64,000 nt of DNA from Alkalihalobacillus pseudalcaliphilus (GTDB lineage Bacteria; Bacillota; Bacilli; Bacillales; Bacillaceae_D): contig NZ_JAQQWS010000003.1 of NCBI RefSeq assembly GCF_028610675.1, positions 186,001 through 250,000 on the forward strand, read 5' to 3'. The notes under the pieces were generated by a model. It ran no database searches and was not told the DNA's origin. It saw only the letters and a program-made list of their open reading frames with translations. Both the position numbers and the translations under genes were made by a program. Below are positions 1 to 9,165 of the stretch, one piece after another. Each line of letters opens with the position of its first letter. Position 1 is the first letter of the stretch.

Positions 1-71
1 GATGTGACAATGATCAACAAAATAACAAATAATCCAACCGTATAAAGGTTTATTTTATTTTTTAATTTCAT
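1..71 (-). CDS. Sensor histidine kinase, N-terminal end only (cut by window edge)
   Basis: An ATG at position 71 opens a reading frame that runs off the left edge. The 23 visible residues start MKLKNKINLY and continue into a hydrophobic stretch (VGLFVILLIIV), as expected for the first membrane helix of a two-component sensor kinase. The start overlaps the stop of the response regulator as ATGA, the usual regulator-kinase coupling in Bacillus. The kinase identity is inferred from this overlap and the membrane helix, since no catalytic domain lies in the window. Confidence 0.7.
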   Translation of the reverse strand, partial: MKLKNKINLYTVGLFVILLIIVT

Positions 72-763
72 GTTTGGACCTTTAATATATAACCGACACC
101 CCGGACCGTTTGGATCATAGTTGGAGCATTACTGCTTTCTACTTTCTTGCGCAAATATCGTATATAAACATCGACAACATTTGTGTCACCCATATAATCG
201 TATCCCCATACCGTTTCTACGATTTGTTCCCGTGTTAACACTTGTTGTTTGTTTTGTAATAGATAATATAATAGGTCAAACTCTTTTTTGGTCAATTCCA
301 CTAATAAATCACCACGATACACCTCACGAGTTTTATCATTCAATTTCAAATCACCTAGATATAACCACCCGTCTGGATGTTCTTTTTGAGTTTTTCCTTT
401 AAGTCGTAATGCAGCACGAATTCTTGCAAAGAGTTCTTCTATCTGAAACGGCTTTGTGACATAATCATTAGCCCCTAAATCTAAACCTGATACCTTGTCC
501 TCAACGGCCGCTTTTGCTGTTAGCATAATGACTGGGGTTACGTTATCTTGTTGACGAATTCTTCGTAATAGCTCGATACCACTTATTCCAGGCAACATCA
601 CATCTAACAGAATAATATCCCAATCTTTGCTTTGATACATACGCCATGCCTCTAAGCCATCTAATATTTTTGTCACTTCGTACCCTTCATATGTGAGCTC
701 TAATTCCAACACTCTCGCAATTTTTTCTTCATCTTCTACGACTAGTATCGATATACCTTCCAT
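68..763 (-). CDS. OmpR/PhoB-family response regulator
   Basis: DNA-binding response regulator of 231 residues. The receiver domain covers residues 1-120, with the acidic pair near E10-D11, phospho-acceptor D54 in ILLDVMLPG and K104 in YVTKPF. The C-terminal winged helix covers about 130-231 and ends in RGVGYIL. The start MEGIS is chosen because GAGGTG lies seven bases upstream; the frame is open further upstream but has no better site. It is followed by the kinase with an ATGA overlap. The signal it senses cannot be told from the sequence. It is separate from the sugar locus that follows, with a terminator-like hairpin between them. Confidence 0.93.
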   Translation of the reverse strand: MEGISILVVEDEEKIARVLELELTYEGYEVTKILDGLEAWRMYQSKDWDIILLDVMLPGISGIELLRRIRQQDNVTPVIMLTAKAAVEDKVSGLDLGANDYVTKPFQIEELFARIRAALRLKGKTQKEHPDGWLYLGDLKLNDKTREVYRGDLLVELTKKEFDLLYYLLQNKQQVLTREQIVETVWGYDYMGDTNVVDVYIRYLRKKVESSNAPTMIQTVRGVGYILKVQT

Positions 764-894
764 TGTTTCACCTCTTTTATATAATCTGCTTTTTAGATTA
801 AGCATACCCTTTTTTTTTGAGAAAAAGATTGAAGTAAGATTAAAATTTGCTGAGAAATCATGTTCTGCCTTCATTTATCCTTATTTTCAAAAAT

Positions 895-919
895 AAAAAC
901 ACCTTTAAAAGGTGTTTTT
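895..919. terminator. Bidirectional intrinsic terminator
   Basis: An 11-bp perfect stem (AAAAACACCTT with AAGGTGTTTTT) closes a 3-base loop and has A/T tracts on both flanks. It lies just after the end of the small minus-strand gene at 933 and would close the long minus-strand sugar operon before the two-component system. Confidence 0.85.
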
Positions 920-932
920 GCATCCAAATCAT

Positions 933-1178
933 TTATTCAAAGTACCCGTCTTTATATTTCTCATTCAAATTATCCTCTACAAACAAGCGACATTCTGGTG
1001 ATAACGTTGATTTCTCTGAGTGAATAATATCACCATAGAGCCTTCGACCCAAAAATTTCACATGATCATGGAAGTTTTTATCCGCTACTTGGTCGTAGCC
1101 TTTTATTTCGACAAAAATGGTACTTATTGTACGAGCAAAGTCTATGACTGTTACTTGGGGTCTAGAAAGTTTATCCAC
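933..1178 (-). CDS. Small hypothetical protein at the end of the xyloglucan operon
   Basis: Protein of 81 residues that I do not recognise. GTG is taken as the start because AGGAGGG stands five bases upstream; the nearer ATG at 1182 runs into a stop after two codons. There is no signal peptide or membrane helix, and the sequence is charged (MDKLSRPQ to KYKDGYFE). It lies 50 bp after the DUF624 gene and just before a strong terminator, so it is probably the last cistron of the operon. A role in sugar use is only suggested by position. Confidence 0.6.
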   Translation of the reverse strand: MDKLSRPQVTVIDFARTISTIFVEIKGYDQVADKNFHDHVKFLGRRLYGDIIHSEKSTLSPECRLFVEDNLNEKYKDGYFE

Positions 1179-1228
1179 CCATACCCTCCTAATGTAAAAG
1201 CTGACTTATTCATTTTACCAACCTCTGT

Positions 1229-1882
1229 TCACACGGTACTTTGTTCCATTCTCCCATTAATCTTTTCTTTTTTCAATTGTATACGTTTGTAAGCTAACAT
1301 CGCTGACCACATGATAAAGGAAGCAATGACACTTCCAAAAAAGAACAGCGTTAAGCCGGGGATGAGGTTAAATAGATAATAGACACCTACAAGTCCTGCA
1401 ACCATAAATATGATAATATGCGGATTAACAAATGCAATCATCAAACTTAATTGATAATATTGTATAGCCTTTAAATCAACATGTACATATAAAGGAATAA
1501 ATAACAGAGCTACTGCTATAAATAGTATACCTATCAGAATTAAAAAGAAGCTAAACAGCATATGCATCCAACCAGTTAATAATCCAAGAAATTGAAAATT
1601 TATTATGAGCATATAACCAAATAATAGGAAGACAAGACCTACGACATTTGCTCGCAGAAATTCCTTTTTTACTACTGAAAAAAATGTTTTAAAAATCGGA
1701 AAGTCACCTTCTTTTAATAACATTTTTCTTACTAAAGCAAACATAGCGATAGTAGCAGGCATGAACCCAAATACAAACAAACCTATCATTGTAAATAATA
1801 TCCATAAAAGGTTAATAAAAGCTAAGCGCATCACCCATTCAGATACTATATAAAAATAAGAATCGACCCAACTTCTTTGCAT
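1229..1882 (-). CDS. DUF624 (YesL-like) integral membrane protein
   Basis: Membrane protein of 217 residues with about five to six hydrophobic helices spread over the whole length. The N-terminal MRLAFINLLWILFTMIGL stretch and the FGFMPATIAMFALVRKML segment are typical of the DUF624/YesL family. Members of this family commonly sit next to Lpl-type sugar ABC transporters and YesM/YesN regulators, but their molecular role is unknown. It starts 14 bp after the GH3 gene and is surely co-transcribed with it. The start ATG lies very close to GAGGG, so the exact start is a little uncertain. Confidence 0.85.
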   Translation of the reverse strand: MQRSWVDSYFYIVSEWVMRLAFINLLWILFTMIGLFVFGFMPATIAMFALVRKMLLKEGDFPIFKTFFSVVKKEFLRANVVGLVFLLFGYMLIINFQFLGLLTGWMHMLFSFFLILIGILFIAVALLFIPLYVHVDLKAIQYYQLSLMIAFVNPHIIIFMVAGLVGVYYLFNLIPGLTLFFFGSVIASFIMWSAMLAYKRIQLKKEKINGRMEQSTV

Positions 1883-1896
1883 ACCCTCACGATCCT

Positions 1897-4695
1897 TTAC
1901 ACGAATTTTATATCCTGAACAATAACTTCACCTTTTAATATCAAAAAGATAGATATAGACTCTGAGGAAATACTTATAGGAATTTCAATTACCTGTGGCC
2001 CATCCTTCTTTAATACCTGAGCCCCCCCAAGAAATTCCTCTTTAGTTAATCCACTTTTTAGAACAAGTTCACTACTTTGAACTTCATTCCACACTGTTAC
2101 TTTAGCCGTAGTCGTTCGAGAATCGATTGTCACATGATAGAAACCAATCCAACCTTCTTCATCATTTGCTTGCACGCCATATGTTTTCTTTGAACATTCA
2201 ACTAATCTGATTTGCTCATAATCATCATAATTCATAGCTTTAACTACTTCATTTAAATTTCTACTCGGAATCATTTCACCAGCGATTTGGATAGATGTTG
2301 ATTCAGAGATTTGAGCCGATGACGTACCAACCATGAGCTTGTACAGACCTTGCTCAAAACAATATCGTTCTCTCGTTACATCCCAAATCGCTAGCTTTTC
2401 CAAGGGAATATGAAATAATACGGCCTTAGTCTCTCCCTTTTTAAGGTCGATTCTTCGAAAATCTAATAATGTTTTGATAGGTCTTTCAACCTTCGAGTCC
2501 ATCATTGTTCCATATATTTGAATGACTTCATCGCCATAATATGGCCCGATATTTTCAACCTCAACACTCAACTTGATATACCCGTGAATAAAATCTGTAT
2601 ATTCCAATATCTCTAAATTTTTATAAGTAAAGGAACTATAACTTAAGCCGTGACCAAATGGATAAATGACATCTCCATCAAAGTATTGATACGTTCTTTT
2701 TCCTTTTATAATATCGTAATCAAGTATGGATGGTAATTGTTTAACCGATTGATACCATGTCATACTTAAACGTCCAGCTGGATTAACATCTCCAAACAGA
2801 ACTTCCGCTACAGCATGACCGAGCTCTGGACCTGCATGAGAGGTATAGAGTATCCCTTCTACGTGTTTTTCTGCCCAATTAATAGCGTAAGGATAACTAC
2901 TTACAAGAACCAATACGGTTTTGTCATTCACATCCCTTATTTCCTGTAAAAGCTTTTCCTGCTGTGGCGGTAAAATGATATCTTCCCGATCAACACATTC
3001 TTTGCCATTAATAAACGGATTATTTCCTAAGAATACTAAAACGGTATCCGCTTCCTCGGCTAATTGAATTGATGCTTGCAGTCCATGCTCTACGATTTCA
3101 ATGGTCAACTTAATTGCATGAATAGCCTGTTCCTGATTTTTATTCTCGATGAATGTATGATCCTTCGACAAATGAATCCTTTCTTTCTCCCAAGAAAGAA
3201 GCTCCATACCTTGATCATTGTCACCTCTAAATTCAAAACTCTCTTTAACAAACCATCCTTTTGCTTCATCTGCTAATGCTCCCAGTGTTCCCTCATTCAT
3301 GGTGACAAACTTCGAATTAGAGGTGGCCTTTAAGGTTTGACTACCGAAGCCCCAATCACACCATTCAAATACTTCAGCTTCGGATGCTTCTGTACCAGAT
3401 AATGATAGTTGCTTCTTTTCATCCAATTGAATATATACACCTGTCTCCTGACAACGAATACGAATTAAATGGTTTCCGGTGTGATGTGTTATCTTCCGAT
3501 CTTTAAGCTTCTTTTCTAAGCCTTGTAATGGCGTAACCTTATATGACGGTGTCCCACTATACCAATCTGTATAAATCACATCTGAAAGCGGTCCAATTAC
3601 CGCTATCGATCCTGCCTCATTTAGTGGTAGCACCTGATTATTCTTTAATAAAACCATTTGTTCTATAGCCGCTTTTCGCGATAATTCCTGATGCTCTTTT
3701 GCTAATAACTTCGCTTCACTTATTTGAGAATAAGGGTGTCTTTCATCAAACTCACCTAATCGAAATCGGACGCTAAATGTATTTTGTAATGCTTCATTTA
3801 AATCTTCTTCTGTTAATAATCCTATATGGAGGGCCTCTTTCATTGCAGGGATCGCCATTTCGGCATCATCGGTAATGCTATCAATTCCACTCTTAATCGT
3901 ATCCGCTAATGCTTCAGAATATGAAGAATAGTATTGGTGATCCTTGACAATACCGGTCACATCACCTGCATCACTGACGATAAACCCATCCATTTCCCAC
4001 GCCTCTTTAACGATTTCACGCACATAAGGGTGTAAAATAGCTGGCGTTCCATTTATTGAGTTATAAGCAGTCATCATCGATTTCGCCTGTCCTTCGACAA
4101 AAGCAGGTTGAAAGGCTTTCAAATAATATTCAAACATATTACGTGGATCAATACTGGCTGAACATCTATCCCTTTCTACCTCATTATTGTTCCCTAAAAA
4201 GTGTTTTAAGGTAGCAACTGATTTTAAGTAAACCGGATGATCGCCTTGTAACCCATTAACCAATGCCGTCGTTAACTGTCCCGTCAATTCAGGATCTTCT
4301 CCATATGCCTCTTCCGTTCGTCCCCACCGAGGATCTCTCTCCATGTCAACAGTTGGTGCCCATAAAGTTAATCCGTGTTTCTTTGGATTTCTTTGATAAA
4401 AAACGCGAGCTTCATCCGCGATTACTTCCCCTATCTGATACATGAGCTCTCGGTTCCAAGTACTGGATAAGCCAATATTTTGTGGAAAGACCGTTGCATG
4501 ACCTAGCCAGGCAACTCCATGTGCTGCTTCCGTTCCATGTTTATATGACGAAATTTGTAATCGATCAATTTCTGGCTGATATTGCATCATCAACTCTACT
4601 TTTTCCTCTAAAGTAAAGCGATTTACTAAATCTCTAACTCGTTCTTTTAACGGCAAATTGGTATTCTGATAAGGAAACTGAACAGATTGTTTCAT
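1897..4695 (-). CDS. GH3 family beta-glucosidase (xyloglucan oligosaccharide trimming)
   Basis: Glycoside hydrolase family 3 protein of 932 residues without signal peptide, so intracellular. The N-terminal barrel (about 1-310) holds KHFLGNN and the nucleophile Asp near residue 240 in GFIVSDAGDV. The split alpha/beta sandwich domain resumes after an insertion at about 400-540 and carries the likely acid/base Glu near 566 in GKECVDRED. A fibronectin-III-like domain follows at about 690-770. The last 110 residues form an extra module I cannot assign. GH3 members can be beta-glucosidases or beta-xylosidases. Here the neighbouring GH31 alpha-xylosidase makes removal of backbone glucose the likely task. 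Confidence 0.9.
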   Translation of the reverse strand: MKQSVQFPYQNTNLPLKERVRDLVNRFTLEEKVELMMQYQPEIDRLQISSYKHGTEAAHGVAWLGHATVFPQNIGLSSTWNRELMYQIGEVIADEARVFYQRNPKKHGLTLWAPTVDMERDPRWGRTEEAYGEDPELTGQLTTALVNGLQGDHPVYLKSVATLKHFLGNNNEVERDRCSASIDPRNMFEYYLKAFQPAFVEGQAKSMMTAYNSINGTPAILHPYVREIVKEAWEMDGFIVSDAGDVTGIVKDHQYYSSYSEALADTIKSGIDSITDDAEMAIPAMKEALHIGLLTEEDLNEALQNTFSVRFRLGEFDERHPYSQISEAKLLAKEHQELSRKAAIEQMVLLKNNQVLPLNEAGSIAVIGPLSDVIYTDWYSGTPSYKVTPLQGLEKKLKDRKITHHTGNHLIRIRCQETGVYIQLDEKKQLSLSGTEASEAEVFEWCDWGFGSQTLKATSNSKFVTMNEGTLGALADEAKGWFVKESFEFRGDNDQGMELLSWEKERIHLSKDHTFIENKNQEQAIHAIKLTIEIVEHGLQASIQLAEEADTVLVFLGNNPFINGKECVDREDIILPPQQEKLLQEIRDVNDKTVLVLVSSYPYAINWAEKHVEGILYTSHAGPELGHAVAEVLFGDVNPAGRLSMTWYQSVKQLPSILDYDIIKGKRTYQYFDGDVIYPFGHGLSYSSFTYKNLEILEYTDFIHGYIKLSVEVENIGPYYGDEVIQIYGTMMDSKVERPIKTLLDFRRIDLKKGETKAVLFHIPLEKLAIWDVTRERYCFEQGLYKLMVGTSSAQISESTSIQIAGEMIPSRNLNEVVKAMNYDDYEQIRLVECSKKTYGVQANDEEGWIGFYHVTIDSRTTTAKVTVWNEVQSSELVLKSGLTKEEFLGGAQVLKKDGPQVIEIPISISSESISIFLILKGEVIVQDIKFV

Positions 4696-4825
4696 TTACC
4701 CACTCCCTTTCATCCTTCAATATCACAACAATGTAAACCTTTTCATCTCCTCTTTCATTTTATAAGCCTATTAATGGGAGAAAAACCGTAAAGATTAAAG
4801 GAAAAATCATATAACAATTAGAAAT

Positions 4826-4861
4826 ACCCAAAGGACTAAGAACTGACTTAATCTTTTGGGT
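4826..4861 (-). terminator. Hairpin between GH31 and GH3 genes, possible attenuator
   Basis: ACCCAAAG pairs with CTTTTGGGT around an inner AAG/CTT pair, between the GH31 stop and the GH3 start. The run of U after it is weak, so partial termination or transcript processing is as likely as full termination. Confidence 0.5.
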
Positions 4862-4908
4862 CATACATTTTCCTATTAATGAAACGTAAGGCTGAATTGC
4901 TTTACTAA

Positions 4909-7233
4909 TTATTCACTTAAAGGGATCTTCCACTCGTCTTTTCCATGCATTGGTGTGACTTTAACTCCGACTGTCGTTTTTTCAACTTGAGCATCATCCT
5001 CTAACAATCCTATTGAATCGATTCCCCTTAAAATGACACTCCACGACTTAGTTGGTATATGACTTAACTTCACGTTCATCTCATGGTCTACTTTCTTTAA
5101 AGTCATCGTAAACTCTTCTTTGCCTTCTGTATTTCTTACAGTTACAGTAGCTTCGTCCGTTACTGAAAAAGCATGTAATTCAATTTGTTCAGCGTAATCA
5201 TAATCGGTTTGATTAGTGGATGAACCTAGTGCAATGATTGAGTTTTCCCGTGCAAATAAAGGCAATCCGAAATAATCATATGATTCTTGTACCCACTTGC
5301 TTCCTTCTTGTACTTCATTCGTTAGAACGTGGGTCCAGCGTCCTTCTGGTAAATAATAAGTTACGTTACCCTCTTGATTAAATATAGGAGCTACTAGTAA
5401 TGATTCTCCTAACATATATTGTTTATCTAAATAATCACATGTTGGATTATTTGGAAACTCTAACAACATAGCCCTCATCATCGGTAATCCACATTTAGAT
5501 GATTGGTACGCCTGTTCATACAAATAAGGCATTAATTGGTTTTTGAACTTCGTGAAAAATCGTACAACTTCTACGGATTGTTCATCGTACAACCAAGGGA
5601 CTCGATACGATTTACTTCCATGTAATCGACTATGACTGGAGAGCATACCAAATGCAGCCCAACGCTTATATAAATCAGCAGGTGCTGTACTCTCAAAACC
5701 GCCAATATCATGGCTCCAATAACCGAAACCAGATAATCCTAACGACAAACCACCACGTAAGCTTTCAGCCATTGATTCATAGCTGGCATCACAGTCTCCT
5801 CCCCAATGAACAGGGAATTTCTGTCCACCTGCCGTAGCAGAACGTGCAAATAACGTCGCTTCATTGTGACCAAGCTTTTCCTCTAATAATTCAAAAACGA
5901 GCTGATTATATAAATAAGAGTAATAGTTATGCATTTTATGCGGATCCGAGCCATCGCTATAAATGACATCTGTTGGAATTCTCTCACCGAAATCTGTTTT
6001 GAAACTATCGACACCCATATGAATTAATTTTTCTAAATGCCCTTTATACCACTCGCACGCTTCTGGATTCGTAAAATCGACAATCCCCATTCCTGGCTGC
6101 CATTTATCCCATTGCCACACATCACCATTTGTTTTTTGAATCAGATATCCTTTTTCTACTGCCTCATCAAATAACTCAGACTGCTGAGCAATGTAAGGGT
6201 TAATCCATACACATATCTTTAATCCTTTCTTTTTCAACCGATTTAACATACTTTGTGGGTCAGGAAATACGTCTTTGTCCCACTCAAAATTACACCATTT
6301 TAATGCTTCCATCCAAAAACAATCAAAATGAAAAACGCGTAATGGTATATCCCGTTCTTCCATACCATCAACAAAATGATTAACCGTCTGTTCATCATAA
6401 TTGGTTGTAAAAGAAGTTGTTAACCATAAACCAAAAGACCATGCTGGTGGAAGAGCAGGTTTCCCCGTGAGTGTTGTATAATTTTCTAATACTTCTTTTC
6501 GTGTTCCTCCGCCAATAATAAAATATTCTAATGATTCCCCCTCGACGCTAAATTGCACTTTCGAAACTTTTTCTGAAGCGATTTCAAATGACACATTCTC
6601 CGGATGATTAACAAATATCCCATAGCCTTGATTAGATAAATAGAAAGGTACATTTTTGTAAGATTGTTCTGAACTCGTCCCTCCATCTTTATTCCATGTA
6701 TCTACGACCTGACCGTTTTTCACAAAGGCGGTAAATCTCTCTCCTAATCCGTAAATATTCTCACCGACTGATAGACCTAATTCCTCACGAATATACGTAT
6801 TTTTTTTGCTGTCTGTGATATGTGCCATTCCTTTATAAGCACTTCCGGTTAAACGGCTTTCCCCGTAAAAATAATCTGAGCTCCATCCATCTTCTTTAGA
6901 TAATCTAACAGATAAGTCTCCACTTATAAATTCATAGTTTTCTTTAAGATCATTGATTTGAACCTTTTGTCCGCTTTCATTTATTGAAAAATTTGGATAT
7001 TTCTCTCTTGTTCCTTTGTGTCGATATATTTTCACACGAATTACGTCTTTAATAGGGGATGAATACTCAACAGTAATTAACGGTACATCTAATTGAGCTG
7101 AGCGTTCGTTTAAGTTTCGAGGTCCTATCAAAGCTTTTAATGTTGTGTCATTATAATCTACTTTAAACAAATGAACGGGCGTGATAAGGTCAAACCCTTC
7201 CTTAATTAACCAATTTCCATCTGTAAATTTCAT
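4909..7233 (-). CDS. yicI: GH31 alpha-xylosidase (YicI-like)
   Basis: Cytoplasmic GH31 enzyme of 774 residues, collinear with E. coli YicI. It starts MKFTDGNWLIKEGF, has an N-terminal beta-sandwich, and then a barrel with the nucleophile Asp near residue 414 in SFKTDFGERIP. The acid/base Asp lies near 479 in HWGGDCDASYES. The KTDFGERIP form is the signature of alpha-xylosidases rather than alpha-glucosidases. The enzyme removes non-reducing-end alpha-1,6-xylose from xyloglucan oligosaccharides such as isoprimeverose. It lies after the transporter genes, with a stem-loop before it, and in front of the GH3 beta-glucosidase. Alternating action of these two enzymes takes the oligosaccharide apart. 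Confidence 0.95.
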   Translation of the reverse strand: MKFTDGNWLIKEGFDLITPVHLFKVDYNDTTLKALIGPRNLNERSAQLDVPLITVEYSSPIKDVIRVKIYRHKGTREKYPNFSINESGQKVQINDLKENYEFISGDLSVRLSKEDGWSSDYFYGESRLTGSAYKGMAHITDSKKNTYIREELGLSVGENIYGLGERFTAFVKNGQVVDTWNKDGGTSSEQSYKNVPFYLSNQGYGIFVNHPENVSFEIASEKVSKVQFSVEGESLEYFIIGGGTRKEVLENYTTLTGKPALPPAWSFGLWLTTSFTTNYDEQTVNHFVDGMEERDIPLRVFHFDCFWMEALKWCNFEWDKDVFPDPQSMLNRLKKKGLKICVWINPYIAQQSELFDEAVEKGYLIQKTNGDVWQWDKWQPGMGIVDFTNPEACEWYKGHLEKLIHMGVDSFKTDFGERIPTDVIYSDGSDPHKMHNYYSYLYNQLVFELLEEKLGHNEATLFARSATAGGQKFPVHWGGDCDASYESMAESLRGGLSLGLSGFGYWSHDIGGFESTAPADLYKRWAAFGMLSSHSRLHGSKSYRVPWLYDEQSVEVVRFFTKFKNQLMPYLYEQAYQSSKCGLPMMRAMLLEFPNNPTCDYLDKQYMLGESLLVAPIFNQEGNVTYYLPEGRWTHVLTNEVQEGSKWVQESYDYFGLPLFARENSIIALGSSTNQTDYDYAEQIELHAFSVTDEATVTVRNTEGKEEFTMTLKKVDHEMNVKLSHIPTKSWSVILRGIDSIGLLEDDAQVEKTTVGVKVTPMHGKDEWKIPLSE

Positions 7234-7296
7234 CGTACCACTCCTTATAAATAAAAAATGAAAGAAGAAAATATCAAAATATACCCTATGTAAAGT

Positions 7297-7332
7297 CGAT
7301 AATCAGTGGACAATTCACCTCACTGATTATCG
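7297..7332 (-). other. Perfect 12-bp intercistronic stem-loop after the solute-binding-protein gene
   Basis: CGATAATCAGTG and its exact complement flank a 12-base loop between the lipoprotein gene and the GH31 gene. No T tract follows on the transcribed strand, so it is a poor terminator. Such stems often protect the upstream mRNA end and raise binding-protein levels over downstream genes; that role is inferred. Confidence 0.6.
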
Positions 7333-7378
7333 TTGAACTAAATTTGAGTTAAACGGACAACTCCCAAATAGCTTTTAG

Positions 7379-9085
7379 TTATTCAGCTCCTCCCCATAAT
7401 TCAATACGATTTTTCACTAATCTTGTAAATTCTCTTTCTGCTTCTTCAATGGCATCTGTACTAATCTCATCAATGAACTGATCGTATATCTCATCAAACT
7501 GATCCGGATCAGCCAAAATTACTTGTGGAATCCGAGTAAACATTGTATCCTGAGCTCTTTGGAAAGGAACGGCAATTGGAGAATCAGAATCATAATTGAT
7601 TTCCCATCCAGCACCATAAGGTCTTGGCTTAAATTCATCCTCCTGTGGATATAAATCTTTCCATATCTCAGCACCATAAGCAGCCAAAACTTCTTTTTCA
7701 ACTTCTGTATAATCGGCAATGAGAGATTCTGGTGTATTGACCGTAAATGGTTGACCCGTGGAATCTAACACTCCGTCACCATAATGAGGCCCATATGCAG
7801 TAAATACATTAATACCTGTTCTTTCTCCAAAAGTACTGTCAGAACGTCGCTCTTCACGCTGCTCTTCCGTTAAATAGCGGTTCCCATCCTCATCTAATTG
7901 GTAATGTTCTCCTTCAATACCCCAATTATTTAAGATTTGTGCTTCTTCGCTCGCCATCCAATCTAAAAATTTTATCGCTCGAACAGGGTCCGGATTATCA
8001 ACCGAAATACCAATTCCCCATGTAGATAAATATCCTGTTGGTTTAAAGTTTCCGTGCTTATAGCTTTCACCTAGTGTAACAGGGTAAACACCATGCATTC
8101 TATCTAATTTCCCATCTCCTCTTAAAGCTGTTTGTGTTTCAACAATAGACCAATCGGCATCAATCATACCTAGAACTCTTCCAGATGAAATTTTAGCTTT
8201 ATATTGATCCTCTTGCTGAACAAAGCTTTCTGGGTCTAGTAACCCTTCTGCATTCATTTTATTTAACCATCTAAAATATTCTTTTTCTTCAGGACGTTTG
8301 TAATGTAACTTCGCTTCATAAGTATCTTGGTCAATGAACCACTCACCATCGTCAGGGGCCCCCGTTGCAAGGAAAGCAGGATTCGTAACAGAAATTAATA
8401 ATCTCCAGTCATCAGCCAATAGTGTTAAAGGAATAGTTGGCTGACCATCGATTTCTGGATACATTTCATAATACGTTCTGATAGCGTTCTCAAAATCCTC
8501 TAATGTATTAATTTCTGGGTAACCCAGCTCCTTCACCACAGCATGCTGCAACCAAAAACCATTACCAGGTGTTCGGTACTCTTGATCAACCGGATTCGTA
8601 CCAATGAAATAAATGGAGTCATCGTTTTCGCTCCATACCATTCTTTCTAAGTAATCTCCATAAACTTCTTTAATATTAGGAGCATGCTCTTCAATCAATG
8701 GTCTTAAATCAACCATAGCACCTGCATCTACTAACAAATTCCCATCACCTTTTGGTAAGATAAAATCTGGAAATTCACCACCAGAAGCAAAAAGAGCTAT
8801 TCTTTCTGAAGGGTCTCCTATAGCAAAGTCAGCTTCTAGACTTACACCTGTTGCTTTGTAAATTTCTTGCCCTATAGGTGAATCCATCCCATTCCAGTTT
8901 GGATTATTATCTGCTGCAAACAAAGAAAAGGATATCGGCTCTAAATTACCATCTATTTCCACATCCTCATTGACGTTTCCATCATTATCATTAGCCACAT
9001 CTGTATCATTCGAACAAGCAACCATAAGTAAAACCATACTCATGATTAGAACTAATAACCCAAACCACTTTTTACCTATTCCCAT
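7379..9085 (-). CDS. Extracellular sugar-binding lipoprotein (LplA/YtcQ type)
   Basis: Solute-binding protein of 568 residues for an ABC importer. A type II signal peptide ends in the lipobox LMVAC with Cys24 as the lipidation site, followed by a very acidic linker (NDNDGNVNEDVE). Length and composition match the large LplA-type (family 1) proteins that bind oligosaccharides. It is the third gene after the two permeases, in the order permease, permease, binding protein. The context of xyloglucan hydrolases suggests that it captures xyloglucan oligosaccharides released by the surface GH5 enzyme. The substrate itself is an inference. Confidence 0.9.
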   Translation of the reverse strand: MGIGKKWFGLLVLIMSMVLLMVACSNDTDVANDNDGNVNEDVEIDGNLEPISFSLFAADNNPNWNGMDSPIGQEIYKATGVSLEADFAIGDPSERIALFASGGEFPDFILPKGDGNLLVDAGAMVDLRPLIEEHAPNIKEVYGDYLERMVWSENDDSIYFIGTNPVDQEYRTPGNGFWLQHAVVKELGYPEINTLEDFENAIRTYYEMYPEIDGQPTIPLTLLADDWRLLISVTNPAFLATGAPDDGEWFIDQDTYEAKLHYKRPEEKEYFRWLNKMNAEGLLDPESFVQQEDQYKAKISSGRVLGMIDADWSIVETQTALRGDGKLDRMHGVYPVTLGESYKHGNFKPTGYLSTWGIGISVDNPDPVRAIKFLDWMASEEAQILNNWGIEGEHYQLDEDGNRYLTEEQREERRSDSTFGERTGINVFTAYGPHYGDGVLDSTGQPFTVNTPESLIADYTEVEKEVLAAYGAEIWKDLYPQEDEFKPRPYGAGWEINYDSDSPIAVPFQRAQDTMFTRIPQVILADPDQFDEIYDQFIDEISTDAIEEAEREFTRLVKNRIELWGGAE

Positions 9086-9165
9086 TCAAAATACCTCCCC
9101 TTTTTCTATCAGTATCTATCCTTACTTTCCTATTATTCTATAAATTCGGAAAGTAAAAACCATGT

